Assembly: GCF_020497125.1 (NCBI RefSeq)
Contig: NC_059082.1
Coordinates: 52,846,524 to 52,910,523, forward strand
DNA: 64,000 nucleotides
From: Mauremys mutica
Taxonomy: Eukaryota; Chordata; Testudines; Geoemydidae
Direction of reading: 5' to 3'
The notes beneath the pieces were generated by a model, which saw only the letters and a list, made by a program, of their open reading frames with translations, searched no databases and had not been told where the DNA came from. Position numbers and translations under genes: made by a program. Each line of letters opens with the position of its first letter. The first letter of the stretch is position 1. Positions 1-11,700 of this stretch are shown here, piece by piece.

Positions 1-1315
1 GCTTTGTTTGGCGGGGGCAGGGATCTCCAAGGGTCTCTGTGGGGGCTGAGCTCTGTTGCACATTGGGTTCTTAGTGCATGTTAAGATTCTGGGCCCAGCG
101 CACCCCGTGGGGTGACTGCATTGGCTCCAGCCATCCTGCATCTTAGCATAGGCAGGGGACTCTCCCCAATCACTTCTGCCCCCTGTGAGTTCTAGCTGGA
201 GCCTGTGCCCGAGGCATGCCTGGCGAGTGGCGTGGGGAGGCCCGGGGCAGGAACGGGGAGCCGCGGTGCTGCTGGCATCAGGACGTCAGGGCTATTTTTA
301 CTGCACTGGGAGCCTCATGCTCCAAATAGAAGAGTCTCTTTCAGCAAGTGGCACCTTGTATTTCCCCTTCCACATGGAGTGGGGCGGGAGAGAGAGGGAG
401 GCTGAATTAACCCTTCCAGGCCTGGCTTCCAGCAGGGGGTTCCCCTCCCTATGTGCTCCAGCTTCCCATTGCAGCATGATGGGGCAGGGCCTGGAGGAGG
501 TGAAATGTAGCAGCTTTCACCTTCTCTCTCCTCCTCCTCTTCTCCTGTCCCGTCTCCTGCTCCCCTCCTCTGGCCCTAGTCCCTGCCGTGGTTCATTCTC
601 CCTCCTCTGCCTCATCAATCTCTATTTTCATTGTAGACCTTGGCACTCGCTGGCTGTGTCCCCCCGCTCCTGTCCCCCCATGCCACACCCAGCTTGACTG
701 TGTTGAATCGGCGCTTTCTGTAGGTGACTGACAGGAGCCAGTGCTGACTCAGCGAGTGGGGAGCCTGCCGGAGGAGGAGGAGGAGCAGCAGAGGCAGTTG
801 CCATCAGAAAATGTTTCAAATCTCAAGGGCCAGAAAAGCTTCTCAGTTCTCCCCAGGCTGTCGTCCCTGTCCCGCCTGCCCCCTCAGTGGCAAAAAAAAT
901 GCTTTAAAAAAGGCCCAGCAGCGAATAGAAAATGCTGGGCTGATGCTTCAGGGACAGATTGCTGCTCAGTGCAGGGCACATTGTGAATTTCTCATTGCAC
1001 CACAATGAGCCCTGAAGACTCTGCCCCTGCTTGGCCCCATATACCCTCCCCTTTGTCCCTAGATCCTGGCCCCCACTGCTGAGTTTCCCCACACCTGCTC
1101 TGCAGTCCCACTTCTGGCTCTGGCCTGGTCCCTCTTTGGCCCTGTGCTGAGGTTCCTGGTAGTGATGGTGTTTTTTGTGATCTGGCCCCCTGCTCAGCAG
1201 GAACTGGACTGGGACCCAGCAAATTCATTTCACAGCAGACACCCTAAATGATCGCTGTCCCTGCACTGGAATCAGAGCGGCACTGTCAGGGTGGAAAGTG
1301 CCCTGCCCCCTATCC
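1..1315. other. No gene or repeat recognised
   Basis: Open frames here are short and overlap on both strands, with no domain, signal peptide or convincing splice structure. It could be intronic or intergenic host DNA. Confidence 0.4.
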
Positions 1316-1488
1316 TCATAGAATCATAGATTATTAGGGTTGGAAGGGACCTCAGGAGATCATCTAGTCCAACCCCCTGCTCACAGCAGGACCAATCCCC
1401 AAATCCCTAAATGGCCCCCTCAAGGATTGAACTCACAATCCTGGGTTTAGCAGGCCAATGCTCAAACCACTGAGCTATCCCTCCCCCC
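1316..1488 (-). repeat. tRNA-derived SINE with CR1-type tail (CryI / tortoise Pol III SINE-like)
   Basis: Read on the minus strand, the element starts with a tRNA-like head. It has an A box (TAGCTCAGTGG, 1467-1477) and a B box core (GTTCAATCC, 1424-1432), the internal promoter of RNA polymerase III. The second half, ending in TCTATGATTCTATGA, closely matches the 3' end of the CR1 LINE at 62,430-62,521. Known biology: the tortoise Pol III SINE family of cryptodiran turtles shares its 3' end with a CR1 LINE, whose reverse transcriptase copies it. The SINE encodes no protein. The tRNA-like part lacks a mature tRNA 3' end, so it is not a tRNA gene. Confidence 0.85.
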
Positions 1489-3282
1489 AACGTGCATGTG
1501 ATTCCCCAGATCTTTCTATCTTCCAATGCAGTATCAGGCCCTGGGCAGGGTGAGTGCAGCAGAGGAAAGGGCGGGTGGCGGGTAAATAGGTTTCCTTACC
1601 ATGACCACATGGGCAATCAAAAGCATATTATTTCTGACATAGCAGGATCCTCGCCACGTTTCACAACAGACGGTGAAAGCACAGTCGTTTCTGTAGAGCA
1701 GGTGGAGCTGTGGCATCTTCTCCTGGCACCTGATCTATTAGCTAACCATTGGCATTGTAACAGGAGCTGAGCGGGGAAAGGGAAAGCCAGCTTATGGAGT
1801 AGTTCACTATCTTGAAATGGTTTTGTTCTGATCTAGAACAAAAAACACAAATTGCAAAATTCTCCATGAAAAGGGATGGAGCCTGACTCTGCCACAGTCT
1901 GCCTGATGGATTACCCCATAGCCAGGGACCCTGGAAAATTGGGCTACCCAGCAACCTTCCAGGCAGACTACAAAGAGGTCAGAGTTGTTGGCCAGGTGAG
2001 CTGGCAGGATCCCAGGCAGAATCCCAGACCTGCCGGGCAAGAAACCTGCCAAGTTTCCGGAGGACCTTCGTCACAATCTGACTGATTCTGTAGCACATTC
2101 AGATTTCAACAAATCAGCAAATTCCAATGAAAAACTATTTCAACTGGCATTTTTCCGACTTGTTCTAATTTTAATTCTTCTGCCTGGTGTTGGCGGCAGC
2201 AACAAGGGCTGGGTTCAATACCTACCAATCCCTCTTAAAACTAACAAACACACTGGCTTGAGCCTCCATGCAGAATTTCTAGAATAATTAAATACCTTCT
2301 TTGGGTGCCTTTGTGTCTGAAATAAAGACAATGTATTAGGGGAGACGGGAGCACAGCATCAGCTTGGGAAAACAGCCACAATACAGCAGTATGAATTATA
2401 AGTAAACACCCCTCCCCCCATGGCAACTTTGGGTAACTCAGTTCCCTACCCACCAGTGTGAACAATCAGTAAGCAAATGTCCCTCTACATCACTTCCCAC
2501 TTCCCCGAGGGCTAAGCCCCACTCATTGGGTGATGAAATGCCAGACTTCTGAAGTCACTTGGACACGCCTATCTCCAGCCCCTTGGGAAATGCTGCCTGG
2601 TCCTGTCCTTTGGTCCATCACGTAATCCATCTACAGTGATTGCTCCTTCATTAGTAGCTCGGTAGGACAAGGCCTCACCAGCGTTCACTCTGCTCTACTG
2701 CTGTCCTCTACAGCTTCAGAAAAGATCCTTCTTTGTCCCCATTGAAGAGCATTCTTTCCTTTGTTTCATCTCCCATTCAAGAGTCCTCAGTGGTAGCAAG
2801 CCAAAAGCACACAAGACTTTCTAGCAGAGTCCTTCCTTGATGCAAGAAGGAACCAGCTCCCTCATGTTTCATTTCCACTATCCAACCAATTCTGAGTTTG
2901 TGTCTAGTTCTGGTGACTTCCAAAGTGTCACTGGAGGAATTCTTGGTAGAAAACTTATGCAAATGAAGCTCTTTCTCTAGTAGGCAGGCCACTCATCCAG
3001 TTTGAAACTGGACAGGCCTGCTTTTGTAAGGTTTGTCCCCCATCTGATACTGAGACAACACCAACTGTAGTTTTGTTTGGTGTCAGATGGGGACACCCTA
3101 CTGGAGAGTGCACCGCTCTACCCCTGCTGGTGTGACTGCTCCCTGTGCAGGCATGCCACTGGGAATGGGCCCATGCCATTCCCGGAAGTACCGGAATGCC
3201 CAATATTCCAGGAATGTGCGAGTGGCCACCCTCATCTGTAGCTGTAGGGCCTAAGCACTATCATGAATATTCATGCTAATGC
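1489..3282. other. No gene recognised
   Basis: No coding domain, TIR pair or LTR was found. The reading frames are short and show no protein-like composition. Confidence 0.35.
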
Positions 3283-4722
3283 CAGGGCCGGCTCTAGGCA
3301 CCAGCAAAACAAGCAGGTGCTTGGGGCAGCACATTTGCAGGGGGCAGCATTCGGGCCATCCTTTTTTTTTTTTTTTTAAACTCACTTCCTCCCCTCTCAC
3401 AACCCTGCAGAAGCAGAGCCATGGAGCAGCTGGGGATCCAGCCTGGGAGCTGAGAACCCATAGGACCCTCGGAGCTGTAGTTCCTTGCCTAGCTCCCTGC
3501 CTGTAAAGCCAGCCCTGGAGCAGGGAAAGAACTACATTTCCCAGCAATCCCTTGGCGGCTATCAACAGGAAAGGGAGGGGTAGGGAGTGAGGTAGCTGAG
3601 CCATGCTGCAGTGAGTCAAAAGAGGTGGCACTGTGAATGGGGAACAAGTGTGCCCAAGAAGTAGAAGGCTTTGCCCCAGATATCCTCTTCAGAAGACTTC
3701 CCCAGACTGGATTAGGGATATTGGTGTGACCTCACCTTGCAGCCCCCAAAGATGGAATTGGGTGGACTAAACGGACAGTGCCCTTCTCTATCTGAAGCCT
3801 AGCAATGGAGGTACGTGGATCCCACTAGAATTTAAAATGAAAAGTAAGGAAGGAGAGGCTCTGGACCTGGGCAGCTTTAGATACAGTACCAGGCACTTGG
3901 GAGGATTTCTACCTCTGAGCCATGGAAGCAGAAATTGACTTTTCCTTTCCAGATTTAGCTAGTATTCAGAAAGGGAATTTAGCACCTGCCTTCCAGATTT
4001 GAACACCCTCAAAATTCAGGAGTGCTCAAGCTCAATTTGGGCAGCTCTTACTTCATTTCTCCCAAATCAAATATACTGATCCACTGTAACTTGCTGTAGA
4101 AAAAGTCGGATAAAATTGAGCAAGAAATGCTTCCCAGTGGTTTTTAGGACTGGAATTGCTATTTTCAACAGCCATTGCCTTTTTTTTTTATTTGTTTGTT
4201 TAAAAGGAAGACAGTGATATTGCACTGGCAAATTCCCCATAGAAAGAAAGAGTGGAACAAAAGAATAATAAAGGCACCTCAACTTTTCCTCATTTATGTA
4301 GGACAGTCTTATAATATGCATCCAGATATCCTCCAATCACACAAGCTGAAAATTGTTCCACTTTACTGCAGTTCTGTAACCATATGGGAACCAATCCTGT
4401 CTGTGTTCTGTGCACATCCAAAATTCCTGCTGAATGACCCGCCCTGGGAGCGAGCTACCAGTGACCCAGGGCTGGGGCAGAAGGAGGGTGCAGGTTGGGG
4501 GGAGAGCCCAGGGCTGGGGTGGCAGGGGGTAGGGGGAAGGCATTGGTGGGGGGAAAAGGAGGGAGCCCAGTGCTGGGGTGGCAGGGGGTGTGGGTGGATC
4601 GGGGGAGAACCCAGGGCAGGGGCAGCAGGGGAGTGTGAGGGGGAGCCCAGGGCTGGGGTGGGGGGCAGCCAAAAAAAATTTTTTTTTTGCTTGGGGCAGC
4701 AAAAAACCTAGAGCCGGCCCTG
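3283..4722. mobile_element. Non-autonomous hAT-like element with perfect 16-bp TIRs
   Basis: The left end CAGGGCCGGCTCTAGG (3283-3298) is the exact reverse complement of the right end (4707-4722). The sequence just inside each end (a GCAGGTGCTTGGGGCAGC-type stretch on the left, GCTTGGGGCAGC on the right) is also related. CAGNG ends are typical of hAT transposons. The immediate flanks (GCTAATGC left, GCTGTACT right) do not form a clear 8-bp TSD, so it may be old or composite. The interior has a T18 tract and a GC-rich minisatellite and encodes no transposase. Relatives in this window lie at 35,167, 51,939 and 62,601. Confidence 0.65.
4466..4668 (+). repeat. Degenerate GC-rich minisatellite inside the hAT-like element
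   Basis: A motif like GAGCCCAGGGCTGGGGTGG recurs about five times at irregular 35-60 bp spacing. It opens spurious frames on both strands (4175-4711 plus, 4337-4747 minus), which are not genes. Confidence 0.7.
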
Positions 4723-6549
4723 GCTGTACTTGATCCATAGTGTCCATCCATCTGGAGTTCTGGGTAAACAGCTTATGCAGGTCAACTAGCTCTGTGGCTT
4801 TTCTTCCAACAGAAGGGAGCAGAGAGCTCCTTACTCTAGAGCATCAGGCCCTGGCGCTTACCTCCATTCGGTTACCTGGCTCTCTTGTGACAAAAGGAGC
4901 TGTCTAGGCACAGCAAACTTTTCACACCCAGATCACACCTTGGGCAGCCAGGTGAGACTCTGCCTTAGTTACAAATTATTTCTTCATTGGTCATGAGGTC
5001 CCATGGTCACCACTGCTCCTGGCTCAGGGAGTCTCCCCAAAGCAATTAGCAAGAGTTGCTGTCTTGCTAGCCTGGTGCCTGCTTTAGGTCCCTGGGCCCA
5101 CCAAAACCTCAGTCCTGGTGGTAGTAGCCGAAGTCACAGGTTTTATTTTAGCCTTCCTCAGCACCAGGCCAGACATAGCACTTCTGGGGGCTGGTTGTTT
5201 TGTTCTTTCACAAGCTGTTCGCTGAGCTATTGAGGGATCACTTTGCGTGGTTACTTACAGGAACAATCATTCTGAGCCGTGAAGTGACATTGCAACAGGC
5301 AATGTGTGAGAACGTTCTCCCGGAGACAACAGAACTGTGTGTGTGAGGGCCATTATCCTGAAACGTGACATTCCCCAGCAGAAGTGTTGACAAGGGACAC
5401 AGGTACCATCAGTTATGCTGCAGGCATCCTGCTTTCTGATGGAATCTTGGCTGAGCTCCCAAGCAGGGCCTAGGCCAGGCTTAACTGGAAAGCCTCCAGA
5501 GAAACCCAACTCTTTGGACCACAGATGTTGTATGAATAAATAAATACCACAGATCATGTCAGGCTGGAAGGAGTAGCACTGATGATTTCAGAGGGAAATC
5601 CTCTTCCTTCTGAGTTAACGCTGAACTAAAGCCCCAGCATGCTGCCAAGACATTGTGCTGCCAGAGCTGTGATTTTTCATATGGGACGTAAAGGAAAGGT
5701 CCTATCCATGTGTGACCATTAAAGATCCCTTCGTAGGTCTTAGCTCTGCTGTGCTAGTCTAATTCCAGTCATACATTCCGCCTCCCTAAATTTCCCCTGC
5801 TGATTTATTTCTATACAAAGATCAGGAAGTGAGGTGAGATGCGTCCTGATCTGAACTGTTGTGTAGGATTGCTCAGTGTTTTTAAATAGCTGCTATATTC
5901 CACCCCAGAGGTGGCTACTTTTCAGAGCTGGGTGAAGTGATTCCTGAATGTGGGTGGTTGTAAAGCGATCTAGCTCCGAGCTGACAGCCCTCCACCCTTG
6001 GGGAGGTTGGGACTTTGGTGCTTTTCTTGGCTAAAATCCACTGAATAGAAGTGGATGCCCAACTCACATGGACACCATTGCTGATGCCTGTCTGGTGGCT
6101 TACCAGCAAAATGCCATATGTCACATTTTGATTTCAATTTGTGGCCCATAATGACCAAGTGATTGAATTTCAAGACAGTAGCTGCTAATGGCCTCTGGTT
6201 TGAGATCCTAAATCTTCCATGGAAAGGTTAAAAGCTGATGAGGATGGATGGAGACCTGTGAATGACATCTGAAAATTCCAAGGTCAAAATGAGGTCCATA
6301 GGCAATGGCTCGTAATGCGTGAGTTGGCCAGATATTACTATTCTGTGCCTCTGGTGGGCACCATAACTGTCTGAATCCAATACAAAAAGGAGGCTGACCT
6401 CTGACAGGTCAAAGGGCAATGTTCAGATGTGGGATTTGTTTCTTGTACTCAGCAGCCCATGATGAATGAATGCACCACATTAGTTCAGGGCAATGTAGAA
6501 GTAAATTTTGCCAGTCATTATTATACATGTAGCATTTGCAGTATATCCC
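4723..6549. other. No gene recognised
   Basis: No coding domain or clear mobile element was recognised. Short frames on both strands look random. Confidence 0.35.
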
Positions 6550-6566
6550 ATATATATATATATATA
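6550..6566. repeat. (AT)n microsatellite
   Basis: A run of about eight AT dinucleotides, directly before a hAT-derived fragment. Confidence 0.9.
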
Positions 6567-6574
6567 GCCTGTGG

Positions 6575-6645
6575 TCATGGGCAGTGGGTGAATCCCCCCT
6601 TGGGGAGGCTAGCCTGCTGGCTCTGCCCCTTCCACCGGGATGAAA
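6575..6645 (+). repeat. Fragment of a dispersed turtle repeat
   Basis: The stretch containing GGGCAGTGGGTGAAT and TTGGGGAGGCTAG is also found at about 52,240-52,275, inside the large hAT-like element at 51,939-53,749. This is therefore probably an orphan piece of that family. Confidence 0.5.
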
Positions 6646-6651
6646 GAGGTA

Positions 6652-6875
6652 GGATGGCCTAGTGGTTAGACCATAACTTGAGAGGCCTGGGTTCAGTTCT
6701 CTCCTCTGCCACAGACTGTCTGTGGGACCTTGGGAAAGTCAGATAGCCTGTCTGTGCGTTAGTCCCCATCTGTGCAATGAGGTGTGTGAGGGTTGAACCA
6801 TTCAGGTACCGTTTTGACAGGGGCCAGAAAAGTACCATGGAAAGATAGAAATGAGCTTGTAATGATGATTTTATT
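6652..6875 (+). repeat. MIR-like (CORE) SINE
   Basis: It has a tRNA-like head (GGCCTAGTGGTTAGA), a B-box-like GGGTTCAGTTC, and the recognisable core CTCTGCCACAGACTG...GTGGGACCTTGGGAAAGTC followed by the CCATCTGTGCAATGAGG stretch. These are hallmarks of ancient amniote MIR/CORE SINEs. Many substitutions indicate great age. Confidence 0.7.
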
Positions 6876-7464
6876 AGTAAATAATAATGATGTTAATGTT
6901 ACCTTTCTAACCTGCAGCTCAAAATCTGTGGGATGATGCTAGGGAGCATTGGTTTATTCAGGGGCCAGCTCTAGCTTTTTACTTCTGGCACCAGTTCAAG
7001 TCCAGCCTAGGTTAGCAGCGATCAGAAGGCCTCCCATCTAATGGCTGTTGGGTGGCTCAGGTAAAAGGTGCTGATGGTCTCAGTCCAGGCCCCAGAGGAC
7101 ACATATTAACATTAGGCGCCACCAATACTATTGGCACTGATTGTCGGATGTCTCAGCAGAGGGACTAAGAGGCAAGCAGGCAATGGACAATGAATCCCCC
7201 TCTCCTGTAGAGAGGGCAGGAGTTCGGTACACTGGGGAGCTCACCCTGTCGCTGTGCCCGCTGTACCTGATCTGTGAATAAGCAGAGGCCTTGGTCTCCG
7301 GCACTGTCACTTTCCTCCATTTCATCAGTACAAAATTCACTCATTTTTTAACCTTGTTGTTGATTAAGAACAAAGAAAATGGAAAGCACCCATTGTTCTG
7401 TTGTGAAATTGTGCATGCATTGAAAATGGGGACACATGCATATGGCTGTGAGTTGTGTTCTATA

Positions 7465-7749
7465 CAGTGTTGCCAACTCTCATGATAGTTGGTGTTTTCC
7501 CTTAAACCCCCAGCTCCTGGAGTCAGGTGATTATGTAAGCATCTCAACTTGCCTTAAAAAAAGGACGTTTCTAGCACCCTGGTCACAGAGCAAAGTCTGA
7601 AAAGCCTAAAACTGAATCTTAAAAACTCAAAAACCAGCAGGCCAAGCAAAAGAACCCACCTTTATTCTATTTTTAAAATTGCATTATTTTTAAGTCAATC
7701 TCATGATTTTTTTGAGGCCTGACACATGCGTTTGGGGTTGACAATGCTG
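7465..7749. mobile_element. MITE, possibly Tc1/mariner-type
   Basis: The left end CAGTGTTGCCAAC (7465-7477) and right end GTTGACAATGCTG (7737-7749) are imperfect inverted repeats. Both ends abut TA, the Tc1/mariner target, although a 2-bp TSD is weak evidence. The ends also share a CTCATGAT motif in inverted orientation. No coding capacity. A related piece may lie near 21,670-21,725. Confidence 0.5.
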
Positions 7750-7757
7750 TATTCATT

Positions 7758-8760
7758 ACCCCACCTTAGTCACTGTGGCAAATACCCCGCCCCCACCATT
7801 ACCACTTAGTTGTCAATGTGATGGGTGACTGCCGGTGGGATCTGTAAAGTAGGGTCGTAAAGCGAATGTAAAAGGGACCTTTTCTTCCTCAGAACATCTC
7901 CTCTCTGGTTCTTTGAGACCAGTCTGCTGGCTTTGCTGGCAATGGCATGTTGTTCCTCCCAGCCACCTTGCAGAGCCAACACAGCTACAGGAGTGGGAGA
8001 TGGAGGCTGTTCTGGGAACAGGTGTCATAGCCAGAGTCACTAATTAAATCTCAGTTGTGGTGTTATTTGTAGCACCTGCTGTCCTCAATGAGGACAGGGC
8101 CCCATTTTGGTTGGCGCTGCATGGACTCACCAGAAGAGCCAGTCCCTGCCCTAGAGACTTGTGCTCTTAACATTGGGAAGTGGCAGGTGGGCCAGTCAAG
8201 CCAATGGGGTAGGGAGTGAACCCCTGAGCGTGTTTGGCATGGACTAGCTGTGCCCACAGTTCATACATGTGCCTATCAGCAGCAGTAACCTCAGCCAATC
8301 ACCTGCCTGGCTGTTCCCAGATGGCAGAGTTCTGAAGCTAAGGTGAGACTGAAGGAGGGTGTGGCAGGCCCCCGCTGGAGGCCTCATGGTCCTACTACAC
8401 TCCGCCCCAGAAAAGGAGCAGTAAAGGTGGGTCCTCCAGGCCTGCCTAGAAAGGCTGCAGGGAAGCAACCAATCCAAGTGCAGCAGGCCCAGTTAAAAGG
8501 ATCTGCAAGGGCTGAGCAGATCAGTTGCTGGTGGGGACCAGATAAGTGAGGAAGGTGCTCCTTGTTGGCGTGCAAGGGAGAGCCAGAAGATGGGTACTGG
8601 TGACATTGACATTCTGTCAGCCCTGAGACTGACCTGGGGCAGCAGACACCTCCCAGAGTGACCCGGGTGCCTAGTGACTGCACTCTGTGTGTGACCTGCT
8701 GTTGATCCTGCCCCCATATCTGTACCCTGGTAATGGTGGCTGTCCTATGCAATTAACAAA
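7758..8760. other. Unannotated; possible LTR-like material 8340-8740
   Basis: No gene was recognised. The 8340-8740 stretch (CCAATCCAAG motif, GA-rich text, CCTGGTAATGG end) has the composition of turtle LTR fragments, but no paired copy, TG...CA boundary or TSD was found. Confidence 0.25.
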
Positions 8761-8833
8761 CCCCTATCTCCCCTTCACACAAAGTCTTCTGCAAAGAAAC
8801 ATGACGGAAACAGTAATGAACAGCAAACTATTT

Positions 8834-10774
8834 TTAATACTCAACTACACAGTTGGGGGATGAAACTGGGATTTTGGATTGGGTGAGCCAGGAAGGGAAG
8901 CAATTCTCAAACTTTAGGGAATGAGAGCTGTTTGGTACATGAGCGCTCTGCTGGGGTGGAGTGACAGTTTTCACGGCCCCTAGCGCCTCTCCTTCTTGTG
9001 ATTCTGGGTGAGGGGGGGGGACAGGACTTTGTGGTGGGGGAGGGCGGTTGCAGATACAGTTCAGGGGGGCTCTCTGCTCCTGCCTGCGGTCCTGCAGAAC
9101 ATCCACAAGGTGCCGGAGCGTGTCCGTTTGCTCCCTCATTAGTCCAAGCAGCGTTTGAGTCACCTGCTGGTCTTCCTGCCGCCACCTGTCCTCCCGTTCG
9201 CTGTGTGAGCACTGCTGCTGAGAGAGGGTCTCCCTCCACTGGCTCTGCTGGGCCGCCTCGGCTCTGGAGCAGGCCATCAGTTCAGCGAACATCTCGTCCC
9301 GAGTCTTTTTCTTTCGCCGCCTAATCTGCGCCAGCCTCTGTGAGGGGGATGCCGGGGCAGTTCGGGAAACAGCCGCAGCTGTGTGATGGGAAAAAGGAAG
9401 TGATTTCCTTGCAAAGATACATGTTTGCGAACACTGAACACAGTCTACTCAGTTTCTGTGAACAAGACCATACAGGGCACCTATCTCATGTGCTCTCAGG
9501 ACAAGTTCGAATTTTCGGCATTCGCTTTCATTGCCTGGGGTCTTGCACTGGAGATCGGACAAGCGGGGCAGGACAGCAGAATCCGTGTAGCAGCCAGGCC
9601 TGGTAAGCCATAAACTTTAGGCTGCTTAAAAGTTAATGGATAGCAGTGGCCTCCTGCTGCAGGCAATCTGGAAAGCATAAAGTCTGACCCTGTTCCAGCC
9701 CCTCGTGGCTGTCCCCGGGAAAGATCCCTGTATGCTTTCCCTCTGCAGCCTCCAACACGTGGCTGTTAAACGACGGTCATTGTTATGCAAAGGAAAAGTC
9801 AAGCATTCACAATAGTAACATTACATTAATTCCCCTAATTAGATGCATCAGTCGCCGAGCGAGATCACCCTGAGGCGGGTCACTAGGACAGACAGAGAGC
9901 GCATGCTGTGTGAATCCCTGCACAGACCAGGGCCCTATGCTGCCATGCTGGTGGAGGCAATGCTCCCATTGTACCTCAGGATGGCCTGGCGTGGAAGAGT
10001 GTGCTTCCACGGAGCACCCAATAAGGCACCTCTCCCCAGGAACCTCCTGCGTAGGCTTTTCGAGTACCTGTACGAGAGCTTCGTGGAAGTGTCCCAGGAG
10101 GATTTCTATTCGATCGCTATATGTATTGACCTTCTTTTCGTATAGTTTTTATTCCTGATTTTAAAAAAATAAATGTTTATATGTTTATAGCACTTACCGA
10201 CTGATCCTTCCCCTGATTCAGAGTCCGGGTTAACAGCCGGGGAGGGTTGGTAGGGGATCTCTGTGAGGGTGATGAAGAGATCCTGGCTGTCGGGGAAATC
10301 AGTATTGTAAGCGCTGTCGCCTGCCTCGTCCTCCACAAACCCTTCCTCATCTTCCCCATCCGCGAACATCGCCGAGAAACTGCCCCTCGACACTATCCCA
10401 TCCTCAGAGTCCACGGTCACTGGTGGGGCAGTGGTGGCAGACCCACCGAGAATGGCATGCAGTGCCTCGTAGAAGCGGCATGTCTGGGGCTGGGCTCCGG
10501 AGCGTCCGTTTGCCGCTTTGATTTTTTGGTAGCCTTGTCTCAGGTCCTTGATTTTCACGCGGCACTGCGTTGCATCCCGGCTGTATCCTCTGAGTGCCAT
10601 GGCTTTGGAGACCTTCTCGTAGGTCTTTGCATTCCGTTTTTTGGAGCGCAGCTCCGAAAGCACAGACTCATCGCCCCACACAGCGATCAGATCCAAGACT
10701 TCCCGGTCAGTCCATGCTGGGGCCCTCTTTCTACTCTGAGATTGCATGGACCCCTCTGCTGGAGAGCTCTGCAT
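8834..10774 (-). CDS. Myb/SANT-like DNA-binding protein, two exons (Harbinger-type)
   Basis: Exon 1 runs from 10,774 down to 10,198 and exon 2 from 9,378 to 8,834. The donor reads TCG|GTAAGTG, the acceptor CACACAG|CTGCGG, both phase 1, and the frame stays open across the join, giving about 373 residues. If the upstream ATG at 10,855 were used, the product would have 400. I prefer the ATG at 10,774 because it lies just before the conserved RKRAPAWTDREV. Exon 1 carries a trihelix Myb/SANT domain with W-T-D-R-E-V, the QCRVKIKDLRQGYQK helix and CRFYEALHAILGG, then an acidic linker. Exon 2 carries a basic patch (RRRKKKTRDEM) and a Q/E/R-rich coiled coil. Known biology: such Myb-like proteins bind Harbinger ends and help the transposase reach the nucleus. 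No stop or frameshift is visible, unusual for a repeat-borne gene. It may be a live transposon gene, a recent copy, or a co-opted host gene. Confidence 0.75.
9843..10145 (+). other. Unassigned 100-aa ORF antisense to the Myb/SANT intron
   Basis: This frame runs on the plus strand inside the intron of the Myb/SANT gene. Its composition is protein-like, with basic and hydrophobic stretches and a C-terminal run NLLRRLFEYLYESFVEV that could form an amphipathic helix. I recognise no family. It may be a shadow, or an exon of a second gene of the same transposon read in the opposite direction. Confidence 0.2.
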
Positions 10775-11165
10775 CGCTGCCGGTGCTGCTGAGCTCGCCC
10801 CGATGTCCAACCAGGAACTGAGATTCAAAATGGGCAGACAGGAAAAGGAATTCAAATTTTCCCGGGGCTTTTCCTGTATGGCTGATCAGAACATCTGAGC
10901 TCGGACTGCTGTCCAGAGCGTCAACACAGTGGTGCACTGTGGGATAGCTCCCGGAGCTACTAAGGTCGATTTCCGTCCACACATAGGCTAACTCGACATA
11001 GCCATGCCGAATTTAGCGCTACTCCCCTTGTCGGGGTGGAGTACCGAATTCGAACTAAAGAGCCCTCTAGGTCGAACTAATTAGCTTCCTGGTGTGGACG
11101 GGTGCACGGTTAAATCGAATTAACGCTGCTAAATTCGACATAAACTCCTAGTGTAGACCAGGCCT

Positions 11166-11348
11166 CAGAGTAGCAGCCGTGTTAGTCTGCATCCGCAAAA
11201 AGAACAGGAGTACTTGTGGCACCTTAGAGACTAACAAATTTATTGAGCATAAGCTTTGGTGGGAAGTGGGCTGTAGCCCACAAAAGCTTATGCTCAAATA
11301 AATTTGTTAATCTCTAGGGTGCCACAAGTACTCCTGTTCTTTTTATCA
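11166..11348. repeat. Fold-back (palindromic) repeat
   Basis: The arms at 11,200-11,256 and 11,283-11,342 are long inverted repeats with motifs such as AGGAGTACTTGTGGCACC and its complement. The spacer is about 26 bp and the transcript would fold into a long hairpin. The left flank (GTAGCAGCCGTGTTAGTCTGC) extends beyond the palindrome. It sits immediately outside the Harbinger-like end and encodes nothing. Confidence 0.75.
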
Positions 11349-11360
11349 TGAAAGTTGAAC

Positions 11361-11672
11361 TTACAAATGTAGAATTATGTACAAAAAAACTGCATTAAAG
11401 ATAAAACAATCTAAAATTTTAGAGGCTACACGTCCACTCAGTCCTACTTCAGCCAATCCTTCAGACAAACAAGTTTGGTTAAAATTTGCAGGAGATAATG
11501 CTGCCCACATCTTGTTTACATTCTCACCTGAAAGTGAGAACAGGCATTTGCATGGCACTTTTGTAGCCGGTGTTGCAAGGTATTTATGTGTCAGATGTGC
11601 TAAATGTTCGTATGCCCCCTCATTCTTCGGCCACCATTCCAGAGGACATGCTTCCATGCTGATGATGCTCAT
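11361..11672 (-). pseudogene. hAT transposase C-terminal dimerisation domain, inverted fragment
   Basis: The minus-strand frame contains CPLEWWPKNEGAYEHLAHL, KYLATPAT and FSLSGENVN, the hAT-family C-terminal dimerisation domain (ZBED/BED-type transposases). Only about 100 residues remain and the normal start is absent. It lies upstream of, and opposite to, the plus-strand copy at 11,758-12,260, so part of the element has been inverted or two copies sit back to back. Downstream noncoding text (poly-T rich, ACATAATTCTACATTTGTAAG on the minus strand) looks like the hAT 3' region. Confidence 0.75.
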
Positions 11673-11700
11673 TTAAAAAAATAATGCATTAATTCCATTT

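Larger units (their letters stand above)
8760..11164 (-). mobile_element. PIF/Harbinger-like DNA transposon, truncated
   Basis: On the minus strand the element begins at 11,164 with GGCCTGGTCTACACTAGG (11,147-11,164), followed by a long leader and a two-exon Myb/SANT gene. The same GGTCTACACTA-type end occurs in MITEs at 39,250 and 55,445. PIF/Harbinger elements normally encode a Myb-like DNA-binding protein and a DDE transposase. Only the Myb partner is seen here. Neither the transposase nor the opposite TIR is found near 8,760, so the 3' half is presumably lost. The family assignment is inferred from the Myb-like gene. Confidence 0.6.

Noticed and set aside
1424..1488. tRNA gene
   Set aside because: The A and B boxes belong to a SINE head. 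The sequence continues into a CR1 tail and lacks a mature acceptor end.
10247..10792. 181-residue plus-strand ORF
   Set aside because: It is the antisense shadow of Myb/SANT exon 1.
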